A stretch of DNA of 64,000 bases, taken from positions 49,794 through 113,793 of the forward strand of contig MGDH01000010.1 of assembly GCA_001790855.1 (NCBI GenBank), in the 5' to 3' direction. Made by a program: the position numbers and the translations under genes. The notes beneath the pieces were generated by a model. It ran no database searches, was not told the DNA's origin, and worked only from the letters and a program-made list of their open reading frames with translations. This stretch comes from Candidatus Schekmanbacteria bacterium RIFCSPLOWO2_02_FULL_38_14 (GTDB taxonomy: Bacteria > Schekmanbacteria > GWA2-38-11). Of this stretch, positions 26,960 through 35,969 are shown piece after piece; position 1 is the stretch's first letter; each line of letters begins with the position of its first letter.

Positions 26960-27517
26960 TTACCACGCTGTAATCCAACCCCACTCAAATGTTACTGATG
27001 GATTTGTATAGCTTCTTGAAGAAAACTTCTCAGGAACAGTTCCTGTATTGCCAACGTCTTCACCAAAGCTAAGGGCTTTCCCAATGCAGGTATTAACGCA
27101 TGCAGGCTTTAAACCTGTAAGAGCACTTCCTGCACTGTTTAAAACCCTATGAGCGCAAAGCGAGCATTTCTCCATCTTCTTTGTGCTCCCATTAAACCTT
27201 GGAGCCCCATAGGGACACACCGTTGCGCAATACTTGCATCCAATACATTTACTATCATCAATAAGCACAACTCCGAAATTTGCATCCTTGCTTATTGCTT
27301 CAACAGGGCAAGATTTCAGGCACGCAGGCTCTTCACAATGAAAGCATGACATTGTCACAAAAAGCCTTTTTGGCTCTGTTTCTGTCCCTCCCTGCTTTTC
27401 AATAACTGCTCTATATCTTGTTCCTTTTACAGTATTTAACTCAGCATTGCAAGCTACAGCACAAGCTCTGCATCCAGCACATTTAGCAAGATTTATTGTA
27501 AAACCTAACTGGCTCAT
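26960..27517 (-). CDS. 4Fe-4S electron-transfer subunit of the molybdoenzyme (DmsB/PsrB-like)
   Basis: 185 residues. Four ferredoxin motifs are present: CAGCRACAVAC, CFHCEEPACLKSCP, CIGCKYCATVCP and CSLCAHR with a distant CVNTC, the pattern of DmsB/PsrB/NrfC subunits. There is no Tat signal, so it should be co-exported with the Tat-tagged catalytic subunit. Gene order is cytochrome, catalytic, FeS, chaperone, polyferredoxin. No NrfD/PsrC-type membrane anchor is encoded nearby. Confidence 0.92.
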   Translation of the reverse strand: MSQLGFTINLAKCAGCRACAVACNAELNTVKGTRYRAVIEKQGGTETEPKRLFVTMSCFHCEEPACLKSCPVEAISKDANFGVVLIDDSKCIGCKYCATVCPYGAPRFNGSTKKMEKCSLCAHRVLNSAGSALTGLKPACVNTCIGKALSFGEDVGNTGTVPEKFSSRSYTNPSVTFEWGWITAW

Positions 27518-27545
27518 TCTTTAAGCCTCCTTTCAAATTTTTATT

Positions 27546-30500
27546 TTAACTTAAAACCTTTTCAACCTTAACTTTACTTATATAGAAACATGCCTGACCA
27601 GAAATCGGGTCTGTAAGGCATAGTTCAGGGAAATCGGGGTCTCCTCGCTGGACCAAATTGCCATTAGGACCTACACCGATTTTTGAGTCATAGGCTGAAT
27701 CTACGCTATCAACTTTATAAGGTTTTGAACCAAACCATTCTCTTCCAAAATGGTGGTCAATAACAACTGATTTTTGGCGAAGCCCATTTATTACTCTGAC
27801 CTTGCCCTGTGTACTCTGTCCATTGGATGAAGTTACTTTGACTATGTCACCTGTTCTTACTCCAAGACTTCCTGCATCTGTGGAGCTAAGATATATAAAC
27901 CCTTCAGGCTGGAGTTCAAGGAGCCATTCATTGCTTGTTGACCTTGACTGAACTTGCCATGCTCTCTTATATGTGTTCAGAGTGTAGTCATATCCAGTAA
28001 CTTCTTCAATTAAGGTTCCTTTAAGCCCAATATTCGGTTCTTCCCATTTCGGGATTCCTGAGTATTCTTCACCTGTCAACGCATTCTTTGCATGGGCAAC
28101 CTTTTCTGAAAAGATGCTGATAAGGTCACCATATTTGTTTTTTATCCAGTCTGGTGCACTTGAATCTTCAATCTGAGCCGGATTCTCCCATCTACCAGCC
28201 ATCTTCATATATTCAGTACTACTATCTCCAGGTCCGCTGGTTTGACCTTCACTTCCTAAACCCGAAGAGAAATCCCCTGCTTTAAAGGCTTCATCCCAGA
28301 ACGAATAGGCTGTATCAAGATGCTTACCTGTGCCTATTCCATCAGTCCCAAAATTTGGAAGGTCTAAAAGCTTTGCCATCTGAATCAACTGTTCATCATA
28401 TGGCATAGGACCATTCCATGCATCAAGAAGAGCTGAAATATCACTGAAAGAGCTTCCAGTTAATTCTGCATCAGCAGGGATATAAATCCACGCAGTTCTA
28501 TCTCCTATTGTAATCTGTTTATATGAGCCGATTACAGGTCTTCTAATTGTGCCAGCCTTTGTTTTTAATGTTGGATAACTTGTAAATGGAGTTGAATACC
28601 TCTCAAGATAGGTGCTGTCAGGAAGGATATAATCTGAAAGCGCTGCAGTCTCATCCATAAAGATTGTGCAGGAGACTACAAGAGGAATAACATAGCTTGA
28701 ACCATCCTTCTTCGTCAGAGCATCCCTTACTCCCTGGCTATTTGGTTGAGTATAAGCAGGGTTAAAGCAATAAAGCATCAGTGCCTTATATTTGTAAGGA
28801 TAACTTACTGCCATGCTCGGGATTGCTTCCTGGCTTATTACACTTGCGAGATAATACCACTGCCTTGTTGGTGTGGGTTCAGTTCCCTCATATTTTGAAC
28901 CTGCTCTGTCAACCCTTACACCACTTGTAAGACCGCTTGAAACAGCTCTTGAAGGCTCTTTTCCTCCAAACCTTGGACCTGTGCAATAACCCCCAACTTT
29001 ATCTACTCTGCCAATGATGGTATTGAGAATGTTTATAGCTCTTGAAGTCTGATATCCATTTGGATGCCCCCAGGCACCTCTATAAGCTTCTAAACAAGTC
29101 TTTTTGCTGCTATCGGATAAATCGCTTGCCAAAGTCTGAATAGTAGTTCCACTCACATCACAAAGGCTTGCCCATTCTGAAAGTTCCTTACTCATCACCT
29201 CATCTTTTAACAGCTTAAAAGCTGTGGAATAATTAAGACTATTTTTTGTTCCAGAGGATTCAAGTTTTGCAGTATCAGCAGAAGTATATGGCACAATTGA
29301 ACCATCGCTTTTTTCCACAGTAAAGGCAATTGATGCAATAGCTCCGCTACTTGCTGAAGCAGCCTTTGTGTTGAAGCTTCCCCTTGTGCAACCGCTTGCA
29401 GAGGTTCCAAGCGTTTTATTTGTATCATCCTTTGCCGGATAATAGATTACCTCATCACCAATTTTTATAAAACCCTTTGAAGGAAAGGTACTTGTGTCCG
29501 CAACAGGAATAACTTTGTCAGAGGATGTTATAGCTGAAGAAAGGGTTGTTACTCCTTCTGTTAAACCTGCAGCAGAAGCAGTCAGAAATTCCTCGCCTTT
29601 ACCACTCGCAGTTTCTACCAGAAATGTTGCATCAGTATAGTTTTTATATCCTGCTGTGCTTGCCGCTGATTCATTTGGAATGGAAAGATAAGCACTCAAG
29701 TGCTTGTTGTTTTCTATTATCCATCTTATCATTCCCATGACAAGAGCAAGGTCTGTGCCGGGTTTTATTGGAACCCACTGGTCAGCTTTTGAGGCAGTAT
29801 GCGTGAAAAATGGGTCAACCACAACGATTTTGCCACCATTTGCCTTCATTGCCATCAGTTTTCTTGCCCAGAAAGGAGTCCCCACATTTGCCTCAAGTGG
29901 ATTTGTTCCTAAGAGAATTAGATATTCCACATTGTCAAGGTCAACCCTCATGTACTTATAAGAAGCTTTTTTAGGACCGGTAAATGTTGTTTTAGTTGGC
30001 ACAGCATAATTGGTATTGCACAAAGAGCTATGCTCAATATGATTTACTGTCCCAAAGGATTCATTAAATCTTTTTGTTATCTGGGAAATCTGGTCCCTTC
30101 CTCTTATCCAGACATATTGATTTGCCTTAAAGCCGAAGTTTGAAGCATCGCCTGATTTTGCTTCATTTGCATAGTCAGTATCAGAAGATGTCAGTTTTTC
30201 TGAAACACGCTTTGATGAATCAGGAGTGCCTCTTATAGCAGACAATCCTATAAAAGAGCCTTCAGGAAGAGTCCCCCCATTGATTATCTCATTAAATGCC
30301 TGCTTCCATGAGATAGCCTGCCATTTTTCTTCACCCCTTGCACCTGTCCTTTTCAAAGGAGTTTTAACCCTGTAAGGGTCATAAAGGGTCTTTATTCCTG
30401 CATTGCCACGACCACAAGGCGTACCTGAATTTTTATCAGGTTCTGAAATATCTGTTAGAGCTGCCTCTGTGCCTGCTGTTGAATAATCATTTGTATGCGG

Positions 30501-30794
30501 ACAGAAGGGATTCCCTTCGATCTTCTGTACGATGCCACTGCTGTCAATTTTAACCTGAATGCCGCATCCTGCATTGCACATCATGCAGGCAGTACGGATT
30601 ACTTTTACACCTGTATCGCCTACATTTGGGTCAGGGTCATTTAAGGCATAGAGGTTTTTCAACTCAAAACCTGAAAGAGCTGCTGTTGTGCCTGCAACAA
30701 CACTGCTTACCTTAAGAAATGTTCTTCTGGAAACCTTAGCCTTGTTTCCAAAACCTGTATTTTTTATTTTTTTAAACGAGTTTTTTGTGTTCAT
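27546..30794 (-). CDS. Tat-exported molybdopterin oxidoreductase catalytic subunit (DMSO reductase superfamily)
   Basis: 1082 residues. Tat signal VSRRTFLK at 21-28. The [4Fe-4S] ligands are C70, C73, C77 and C127. The predicted Mo/W ligand is C259 in HSSLCNTNYA, as in Psr/Phs, Ttr and Arr/Arx enzymes and unlike Ser or Asp types. The C-terminal dinucleotide-binding domain has LELQPEGFIYLS and GDIVKVTSSNGQ. Residues about 402-490 look like an inserted module (FIKIGDEVIYY ... GCTRGSFNT) foreign to the family. It faces the periplasm; the substrate (sulfur, arsenic or selenium oxyanion) is open. Confidence 0.9.
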   Translation of the reverse strand: MNTKNSFKKIKNTGFGNKAKVSRRTFLKVSSVVAGTTAALSGFELKNLYALNDPDPNVGDTGVKVIRTACMMCNAGCGIQVKIDSSGIVQKIEGNPFCPHTNDYSTAGTEAALTDISEPDKNSGTPCGRGNAGIKTLYDPYRVKTPLKRTGARGEEKWQAISWKQAFNEIINGGTLPEGSFIGLSAIRGTPDSSKRVSEKLTSSDTDYANEAKSGDASNFGFKANQYVWIRGRDQISQITKRFNESFGTVNHIEHSSLCNTNYAVPTKTTFTGPKKASYKYMRVDLDNVEYLILLGTNPLEANVGTPFWARKLMAMKANGGKIVVVDPFFTHTASKADQWVPIKPGTDLALVMGMIRWIIENNKHLSAYLSIPNESAASTAGYKNYTDATFLVETASGKGEEFLTASAAGLTEGVTTLSSAITSSDKVIPVADTSTFPSKGFIKIGDEVIYYPAKDDTNKTLGTSASGCTRGSFNTKAASASSGAIASIAFTVEKSDGSIVPYTSADTAKLESSGTKNSLNYSTAFKLLKDEVMSKELSEWASLCDVSGTTIQTLASDLSDSSKKTCLEAYRGAWGHPNGYQTSRAINILNTIIGRVDKVGGYCTGPRFGGKEPSRAVSSGLTSGVRVDRAGSKYEGTEPTPTRQWYYLASVISQEAIPSMAVSYPYKYKALMLYCFNPAYTQPNSQGVRDALTKKDGSSYVIPLVVSCTIFMDETAALSDYILPDSTYLERYSTPFTSYPTLKTKAGTIRRPVIGSYKQITIGDRTAWIYIPADAELTGSSFSDISALLDAWNGPMPYDEQLIQMAKLLDLPNFGTDGIGTGKHLDTAYSFWDEAFKAGDFSSGLGSEGQTSGPGDSSTEYMKMAGRWENPAQIEDSSAPDWIKNKYGDLISIFSEKVAHAKNALTGEEYSGIPKWEEPNIGLKGTLIEEVTGYDYTLNTYKRAWQVQSRSTSNEWLLELQPEGFIYLSSTDAGSLGVRTGDIVKVTSSNGQSTQGKVRVINGLRQKSVVIDHHFGREWFGSKPYKVDSVDSAYDSKIGVGPNGNLVQRGDPDFPELCLTDPISGQACFYISKVKVEKVLS

Positions 30795-30806
30795 TCTCCC
30801 CTCCTT

Positions 30807-31496
30807 TTATTCTTTATAAAATTCTTTACCTATACTTCCTGGAGCATGGCATGGATAGCATATTGCAACATCAACATTTTTTCTTAAACTCCCGGCAGAA
30901 CGTTCCACAATATCTGTATTCTTGTGGCAGTACAGGCATTTCGCATCATTAGTTTTCCCGGGAATAATGGAAAGTTTTAGTATTTTAAGGACATGGAATG
31001 TATCAATTGAAGAATTCAAGCTTGTTTCTTTCAGAATACCCTTATGACATGAAGCATTTGTGCAATCTGTTCTATATTGGCTTGAATTCTTGTCATGGAT
31101 GGGGATGGGATTGCCGGTAAAAGGCACAGGCTCCTCGCAGTCATTTATGCATTTCTGAACCTTTAATCCCTTTAACTTCTTTGCTTTTTTCCCATTAGTA
31201 TTTTCAACTATTATGGTTCTGTAACCAATCTTTGCATCAAGGGCTACTTCAACCTGCACCTTTATTTCTCTACTTTTCACTGTTGTTGAGAGTACAGTAA
31301 TCCCTTGACCCAAATTTACCTCTGCATTCTGTTTAAACCCACTACCCTTTATGGTAATTGTTTTTGTATCGTTTTGCTTTATAAGCTTTGGCACTATTGC
31401 TGTTACTTTAATTTTTGATATTGCAGCAAAAGCACTTATAGGTATTATAAATACCCCAATCATTATGAATAAAATCAAAAACCGAAATTTTCTCAT
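30807..31496 (-). CDS. Exported TIG-domain multiheme cytochrome c
   Basis: 229 residues from ATG 31496, which has GGGGGG upstream; a TTG five codons earlier is less likely. After a signal peptide comes one TIG/IPT-like beta domain (about 25-115), then a haem region with CLYCH and CYPCH, and an earlier C-x4-C-H (CTNASCH), a variant spacing known from some cytochromes c3. Two to three c-type haems are expected. First gene of the molybdoenzyme operon, 12 bp before the catalytic subunit, so it is a likely redox partner. Confidence 0.8.
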   Translation of the reverse strand: MRKFRFLILFIMIGVFIIPISAFAAISKIKVTAIVPKLIKQNDTKTITIKGSGFKQNAEVNLGQGITVLSTTVKSREIKVQVEVALDAKIGYRTIIVENTNGKKAKKLKGLKVQKCINDCEEPVPFTGNPIPIHDKNSSQYRTDCTNASCHKGILKETSLNSSIDTFHVLKILKLSIIPGKTNDAKCLYCHKNTDIVERSAGSLRKNVDVAICYPCHAPGSIGKEFYKE

Positions 31497-31603
31497 ATAC
31501 CCCCCTTTCAAAGGAACAAAACTTAACGTATTGAAATTTTTAACTAATTATATCAATTCTCTCTCACCACCTCCTATTGACTATAAGCAGAACACAAAAA
31601 ACT

Positions 31604-31620
31604 AAGCAAATTCCATGCCA
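31604..31620 (-). promoter_or_regulatory. Sigma-54 (-24/-12) promoter of the molybdoenzyme operon
   Basis: On the minus strand TGGCATGGAATTTGCTT has the invariant GG and GC exactly 10 nt apart and close fit to TGGCACG-N4-TTGCW. The predicted start is near 31594, about 98 bp before the cytochrome ATG. The gene of a sigma-54 activator begins the next operon upstream. The rest of 31497-31826 holds no gene; activator sites are expected in 31640-31800 but none is clear. Confidence 0.72.
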
Positions 31621-31826
31621 GAAGATTTAGCAGAATTTGACTGAGGGGTTTAAGTATCTGAAAAGATAATAAATATTTATCTTTTAAAATAAAATTAAGA
31701 ACCTGTTTTGATTGAATGAAAGTTGCTTGTTTTGCAGAATTTCAGGCAGTGGTTTAAAAAAAATCTAGTGAAGTCTTATATAACTATTTGTTTTTATTAT
31801 TTAATTTTATTCAACGAATTCCCGTT

Positions 31827-33227
31827 TTAAGTTTCCGTATTTCCGTCACCAACATCATTCTCAAGCCCGTATTTATTTACTTTATCGCAGAATGTCGACC
31901 TCTTCATTTTTAAAAGCTGCGCGCCAATAGTTTTATTCCCTTTGCTCTCATTTAAAGCCCATGCTATCAATTCTTTTTCTGCCTGTTCCATTATTTCATT
32001 AAATACCCTGTTATCAGGATGAAGTTTTGTAACATCAACAAAAGAACCTGTATACTGAAAATAATCTATTCTTTTCTTTACCATATCTGCTGTTAGCATA
32101 TCTCCTTTCATTACTGTAACCATCTGCTCAACTATATTTTCAAGCTCTCTCACATTTCCGGGCCAATAGTAAGAAATTAACTCCTGCATAGCTTCAGGCT
32201 CTATTTTTGGAATCTCTTTTGCCTCGCGTTTGCAGAATTTTTTCAGGAAATAATCAAACAATAGCGCAATATCCTCACTCCTCTCCCTTAAAGGCGGCAA
32301 TTCTATGTTCACAACATTAATCCTGTAATAAAGGTCCTTGCGGAACTCTCCATTTCTGACTTTTTCTAATAAGTTCTCTTTTGTTGCTGCTATTACTCGT
32401 ATATCAACCTTGATAGGATTTGTTCCTCCTACTCTTTCAAATTCTCTCTCCTGCAAAACCCTTAATAGCTTAACCTGTATTGAAAGAGGCAGGTCATCAA
32501 TGTCATCAAAAAAAATTGTTCCTCCATTAGCGAGCTCAAACCTGCCAGGTTTTCTGCCTATTGCACCAGTAAATGAACCTTTTTCATGGCCAAAAAGCTC
32601 AGATTCAAGAAGGTTCTCATTAAACACAGCACAGTTAACCTTTATCAAAGGGTTATTTCTTCTTTTGCTGTTATAATGAATTGCATTGGCAACCAGTTCT
32701 TTTCCTGTTCCGCTTTCACCCTGAACCAGAACAGTGCTCTGGGTATTTGCAATACATGAAATTAACTCATAGATTTCTCTCATTATTTTGCTTTTCCCGA
32801 CAATATTGCAGCATTCGTATTTTTCAAACAGCTTTTCCTTAAGCTCAAGGTTTTCAGATTTTAACCTTTGAAATTCTTCAATCCGCTTAAACATCAGCAA
32901 AAGTTCATCAAGCTCAAAGGGTTTGGTAATGTAATCATAAGCCCCCTGCTTCATAGCCTCTACGGCTGTCTCCACAGTTGCATAAGCGGTCATCATTATT
33001 ACAACAGCCTCAGAATCGATTTTCTTTATCTCTTTTAAAAATTCTATTCCATCCATCTCTGGCATTTTTAAGTCAGTTATTACTATATCAGGGTTTTCTT
33101 TCTTAAACCTGTCAAATCCTTCTATTGCATTTTCACAGGAAATGACTTCATATCCATTCTTTGACAGAAAATCAGTAACAGTAACTCTTTTTATAGGTTC
33201 ATCATCTGCAACCAAAATCTTTTTCAT
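31827..33227 (-). CDS. NtrC-family sigma-54 activator, response regulator of the molybdoenzyme locus
   Basis: 466 residues. Receiver domain with DDEP, VITDLKMPE (phospho-Asp) and YITKPF. AAA+ domain with GESGTGKE and GTIFFDDIDDL; the sigma-54 loop reads GSFTGA instead of GAFTGA, a conservative change. Fis-type HTH at the end (NKTIGAQLLKMKRSTF). It is third in the operon binding protein, kinase, regulator, with 15 bp after the kinase gene. The sigma-54 promoter at 31604-31620 is its obvious target. Confidence 0.93.
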   Translation of the reverse strand: MKKILVADDEPIKRVTVTDFLSKNGYEVISCENAIEGFDRFKKENPDIVITDLKMPEMDGIEFLKEIKKIDSEAVVIMMTAYATVETAVEAMKQGAYDYITKPFELDELLLMFKRIEEFQRLKSENLELKEKLFEKYECCNIVGKSKIMREIYELISCIANTQSTVLVQGESGTGKELVANAIHYNSKRRNNPLIKVNCAVFNENLLESELFGHEKGSFTGAIGRKPGRFELANGGTIFFDDIDDLPLSIQVKLLRVLQEREFERVGGTNPIKVDIRVIAATKENLLEKVRNGEFRKDLYYRINVVNIELPPLRERSEDIALLFDYFLKKFCKREAKEIPKIEPEAMQELISYYWPGNVRELENIVEQMVTVMKGDMLTADMVKKRIDYFQYTGSFVDVTKLHPDNRVFNEIMEQAEKELIAWALNESKGNKTIGAQLLKMKRSTFCDKVNKYGLENDVGDGNTET

Positions 33228-33242
33228 ATAAGTCCCTTAATA

Positions 33243-34736
33243 TTATCTAATCAAAGGCAGTGATACCTTAAATGTGCTGCCGACTCCTTCTTTGCTTTCA
33301 GCCTCTATTTTCCCTTTATGCTTTTCTACAATCCCCAGACTTACTGAAAGCCCAAGCCCTGTTCCTTTACCCTGTTCCTTTGTTGTAAAAAACGGGTCGA
33401 AAATTTTATTCAAATTATTTTTAGATATCCCACTTCCATTATCTGAAACCTTAATGTTAACAAAACCATTTTCTCTCTCAGTAGATACTTTGACTACTCC
33501 ACTGCCATCTACTGCATCAAGACTATTCATAATCAGGTTTATTAAAACTTGCTGGAGTTGATATTTATTGCCAAATACTTTTGTAATCTCCTTACAAAAC
33601 TCTTTTTTGAAAACTATCTTCTTTTTCTCAATTCTGTAATTCACAAGGGAAAGAGAACTTTCTGCTATTTCATTGACATCAACCTCTTCCATCTCATAGG
33701 TCCTGTCCTTTGAAAAATCAAGAAGCTCGCGAACAATAAGCTCTATTCTCTTCAGCCCGTCCATTATCAGCTTTATGTACTTGCTGGTTTGTTCCCTGTT
33801 ATCTGGTTCTTTTAAAATCATCTGGAAACAATCCTTAATTCCGTCAAGTGGATTGTTTATCTCATGAGCAACTCCTGCTGCAAGCCTGCCAATTGAGGCA
33901 AGCTTTTCTGATTGAATAATCTGGGACTGTGCCTTTTCCAGGTCTTTTTTAGCCTGTCGTAACCTGTCAATCATTTTATTGAACTTCTCACCCAGCAGTC
34001 CTATTTCATCCCTGTTTTTTATTTCAATCTCAGGATGAGATAAATCAGAAGATATTTTGTCCATGGCATCTGAAAGCTTTGAAATCGGCTCTGTTAATCT
34101 TTTGGCAAGAACCCAAGTAATTATAACAGAAACAAATATGAATCCAAGTGCAACAAGTATTATTTCAATGTAGAGTTTTATTAAAAATGGCTTCATAAAT
34201 TCCATTGAAAATCCAACCCTCAATGTTCCCCATTTCTTTGTTGAAATAGCAAGCGGAGTTGCCACATCAAGGATTTTAATTTTTTTTATTGGGTCATAAT
34301 AATATTGCTTCAATGTCTTTTTTGCTGAAGTCGCTTTTAAACTTACAGAGTCATTGTATATCCTGCCATATTTTTTATAATCATTATGAGCAATAATTCT
34401 GTTATCCTTATCAAGAATCATAGCATAGACTACATGAAGCTTTTTATTTTTCATTATCTGCAAAATATAATTGTCAAGCAAGCCTCCTTCTTCAATCAAC
34501 CCCAATTCCTGATATAAAAGTGTATTTGTGCAGGAAACCCCAAGGGCTTCTACCAGAGTAATGCCATTCTGTTCAGCTTTATCAATTAAAAGCCTTTCTT
34601 CCTGATTTTTCTCTACATATCCCACAACAATCATCAGCACTATTATTAGAGTAGTTGTATAAGCAATATACCTTCTTTTAAGACTCCATCTTATCTCTTT
34701 TAAACCTCTTTTCATCCTTTTGGTCCTCTGTGGCAT
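33243..34736 (-). CDS. Membrane sensor histidine kinase of the molybdoenzyme locus
   Basis: 497 residues. Two transmembrane helices (about 28-46 and 190-210) enclose a periplasmic sensor region; a HAMP domain (about 210-265), coiled coil, HisKA (AAGVAHEINNPLDGI) and HATPase (NLIMNSLDAVDG, DNGSGIS, GTGLGLSVS) follow. The upstream gene encodes a periplasmic binding lipoprotein and overlaps this one by 25 bp, so the pair is likely to sense a ligand together. Confidence 0.93.
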   Translation of the reverse strand: MPQRTKRMKRGLKEIRWSLKRRYIAYTTTLIIVLMIVVGYVEKNQEERLLIDKAEQNGITLVEALGVSCTNTLLYQELGLIEEGGLLDNYILQIMKNKKLHVVYAMILDKDNRIIAHNDYKKYGRIYNDSVSLKATSAKKTLKQYYYDPIKKIKILDVATPLAISTKKWGTLRVGFSMEFMKPFLIKLYIEIILVALGFIFVSVIITWVLAKRLTEPISKLSDAMDKISSDLSHPEIEIKNRDEIGLLGEKFNKMIDRLRQAKKDLEKAQSQIIQSEKLASIGRLAAGVAHEINNPLDGIKDCFQMILKEPDNREQTSKYIKLIMDGLKRIELIVRELLDFSKDRTYEMEEVDVNEIAESSLSLVNYRIEKKKIVFKKEFCKEITKVFGNKYQLQQVLINLIMNSLDAVDGSGVVKVSTERENGFVNIKVSDNGSGISKNNLNKIFDPFFTTKEQGKGTGLGLSVSLGIVEKHKGKIEAESKEGVGSTFKVSLPLIR

Positions 34737-35671
34737 GTTTTTCCGCAGACTTTTGGGATATCCAGGATAAGTTCTTTAATACGTTCATAGTCATCATCAT
34801 GAGCCTCTATAAAACCATATCTGAATTCCTCATCCCAGTTCTTCATAATTTCCCAATCCAAAGGATTTTTCGGATTAAGCTTCAGGAGGACTTTTTTAAC
34901 AGCTTCAACCATTTTAGGGTCAGCATCCTTCCTTACTGTAATAGGGACACTTGGAATCGGGTCAGATTGAGCTAAAAATCTTAAACCTCTTGGTTTGTAT
35001 TTTAAGGCAACAACATCTTTTACTGCGCCAGCATCATACTCACCTTTAAGAACTGCCTGCGCCACAGCATCATGGTGCCTTAAATTTATATAGGATTTCA
35101 AATCTTCAAGCTTTATTCCATGATTAAAGAGCAAATAGCGCGGGATTAAATTCCCAGATGTTGATTTGATTGAAGCAAAGGCAAAACTTTTTCCTTTAAG
35201 GTCATTCAACGAATATATATTGTTGTCCTCTTTTGTTATAATTATGCTTCTATAGAAAATATCTCCACTGCTTGTTCTTGGACGCAGGATACTCTTGGCA
35301 TTGAATTTCAGGTTGCAATCAATAAAAGTCACTCCACCAAGGGATGCAATATCAGTCACTCCGTAATGAAGGTCATCCTCTGTCTCATTGTATGTTGAAC
35401 CGAGCTTAAGCTCAAATTTATATGGTGTGCTTGCAGTCAAATAATCCATAATTGGCTGGTAATTTTCATACATTACCATTGGATTATATCTGGAAATCAC
35501 TCCAAACTTTATAACCTCTTTTTTGGGTTCCTCATTTTTAGGCAGTGAAACTACCTTTTTGTTTGCATCAATATCCACCTTTTCGCGCTTACATGAACTT
35601 GGAGCTAATAGAATCGTTAATGGCAGGAATAAAAGAAAAACAAATATTAAAAACCTTCTCTTTGCTCTCAT
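34712..35671 (-). CDS. PhnD-like periplasmic binding lipoprotein
   Basis: 319 residues with a lipobox-like signal end (LLAPSSC). The domain matches the PhnD family (KFGVISRYNPMVMYENYQPIMD ... LKGKSFAFASIKSTSG ... AGAVKDVV), which binds phosphonate, phosphite or related oxyanions. No ABC transporter genes are nearby. The coupling to a kinase and a sigma-54 regulator follows the AioX/ArxX three-component design, in which the binding protein is the sensor. The ligand here is unknown but may be an oxyanion substrate of the molybdoenzyme. Confidence 0.88.
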   Translation of the reverse strand: MRAKRRFLIFVFLLFLPLTILLAPSSCKREKVDIDANKKVVSLPKNEEPKKEVIKFGVISRYNPMVMYENYQPIMDYLTASTPYKFELKLGSTYNETEDDLHYGVTDIASLGGVTFIDCNLKFNAKSILRPRTSSGDIFYRSIIITKEDNNIYSLNDLKGKSFAFASIKSTSGNLIPRYLLFNHGIKLEDLKSYINLRHHDAVAQAVLKGEYDAGAVKDVVALKYKPRGLRFLAQSDPIPSVPITVRKDADPKMVEAVKKVLLKLNPKNPLDWEIMKNWDEEFRYGFIEAHDDDYERIKELILDIPKVCGKTCHRGPKG

Positions 35672-35969
35672 AGCTGTCCTTTGAACTTTACACTTTGAAA
35701 TTCTAATTTCTATTATGAAATTTTATTCAATTTATTGCTGCAAGGAATGACAAAGTCAAGGGGGATTTTTTAAATTCCTTTAAGTATGCAAGAATATCTT
35801 GACAATAAATTCTTTCGCTATATATTTTTTTTAATTGCAGAATAAAGCTTGAAAGTAAATGTTAGAGTTTAAAAGATTCACAATAACTACATGAGTGATA
35901 TTGTAACTTCAAATCTCGAATGGTATACATCGGTTGATCTTTTCCCATTCACTGACTTCTATATTACCC

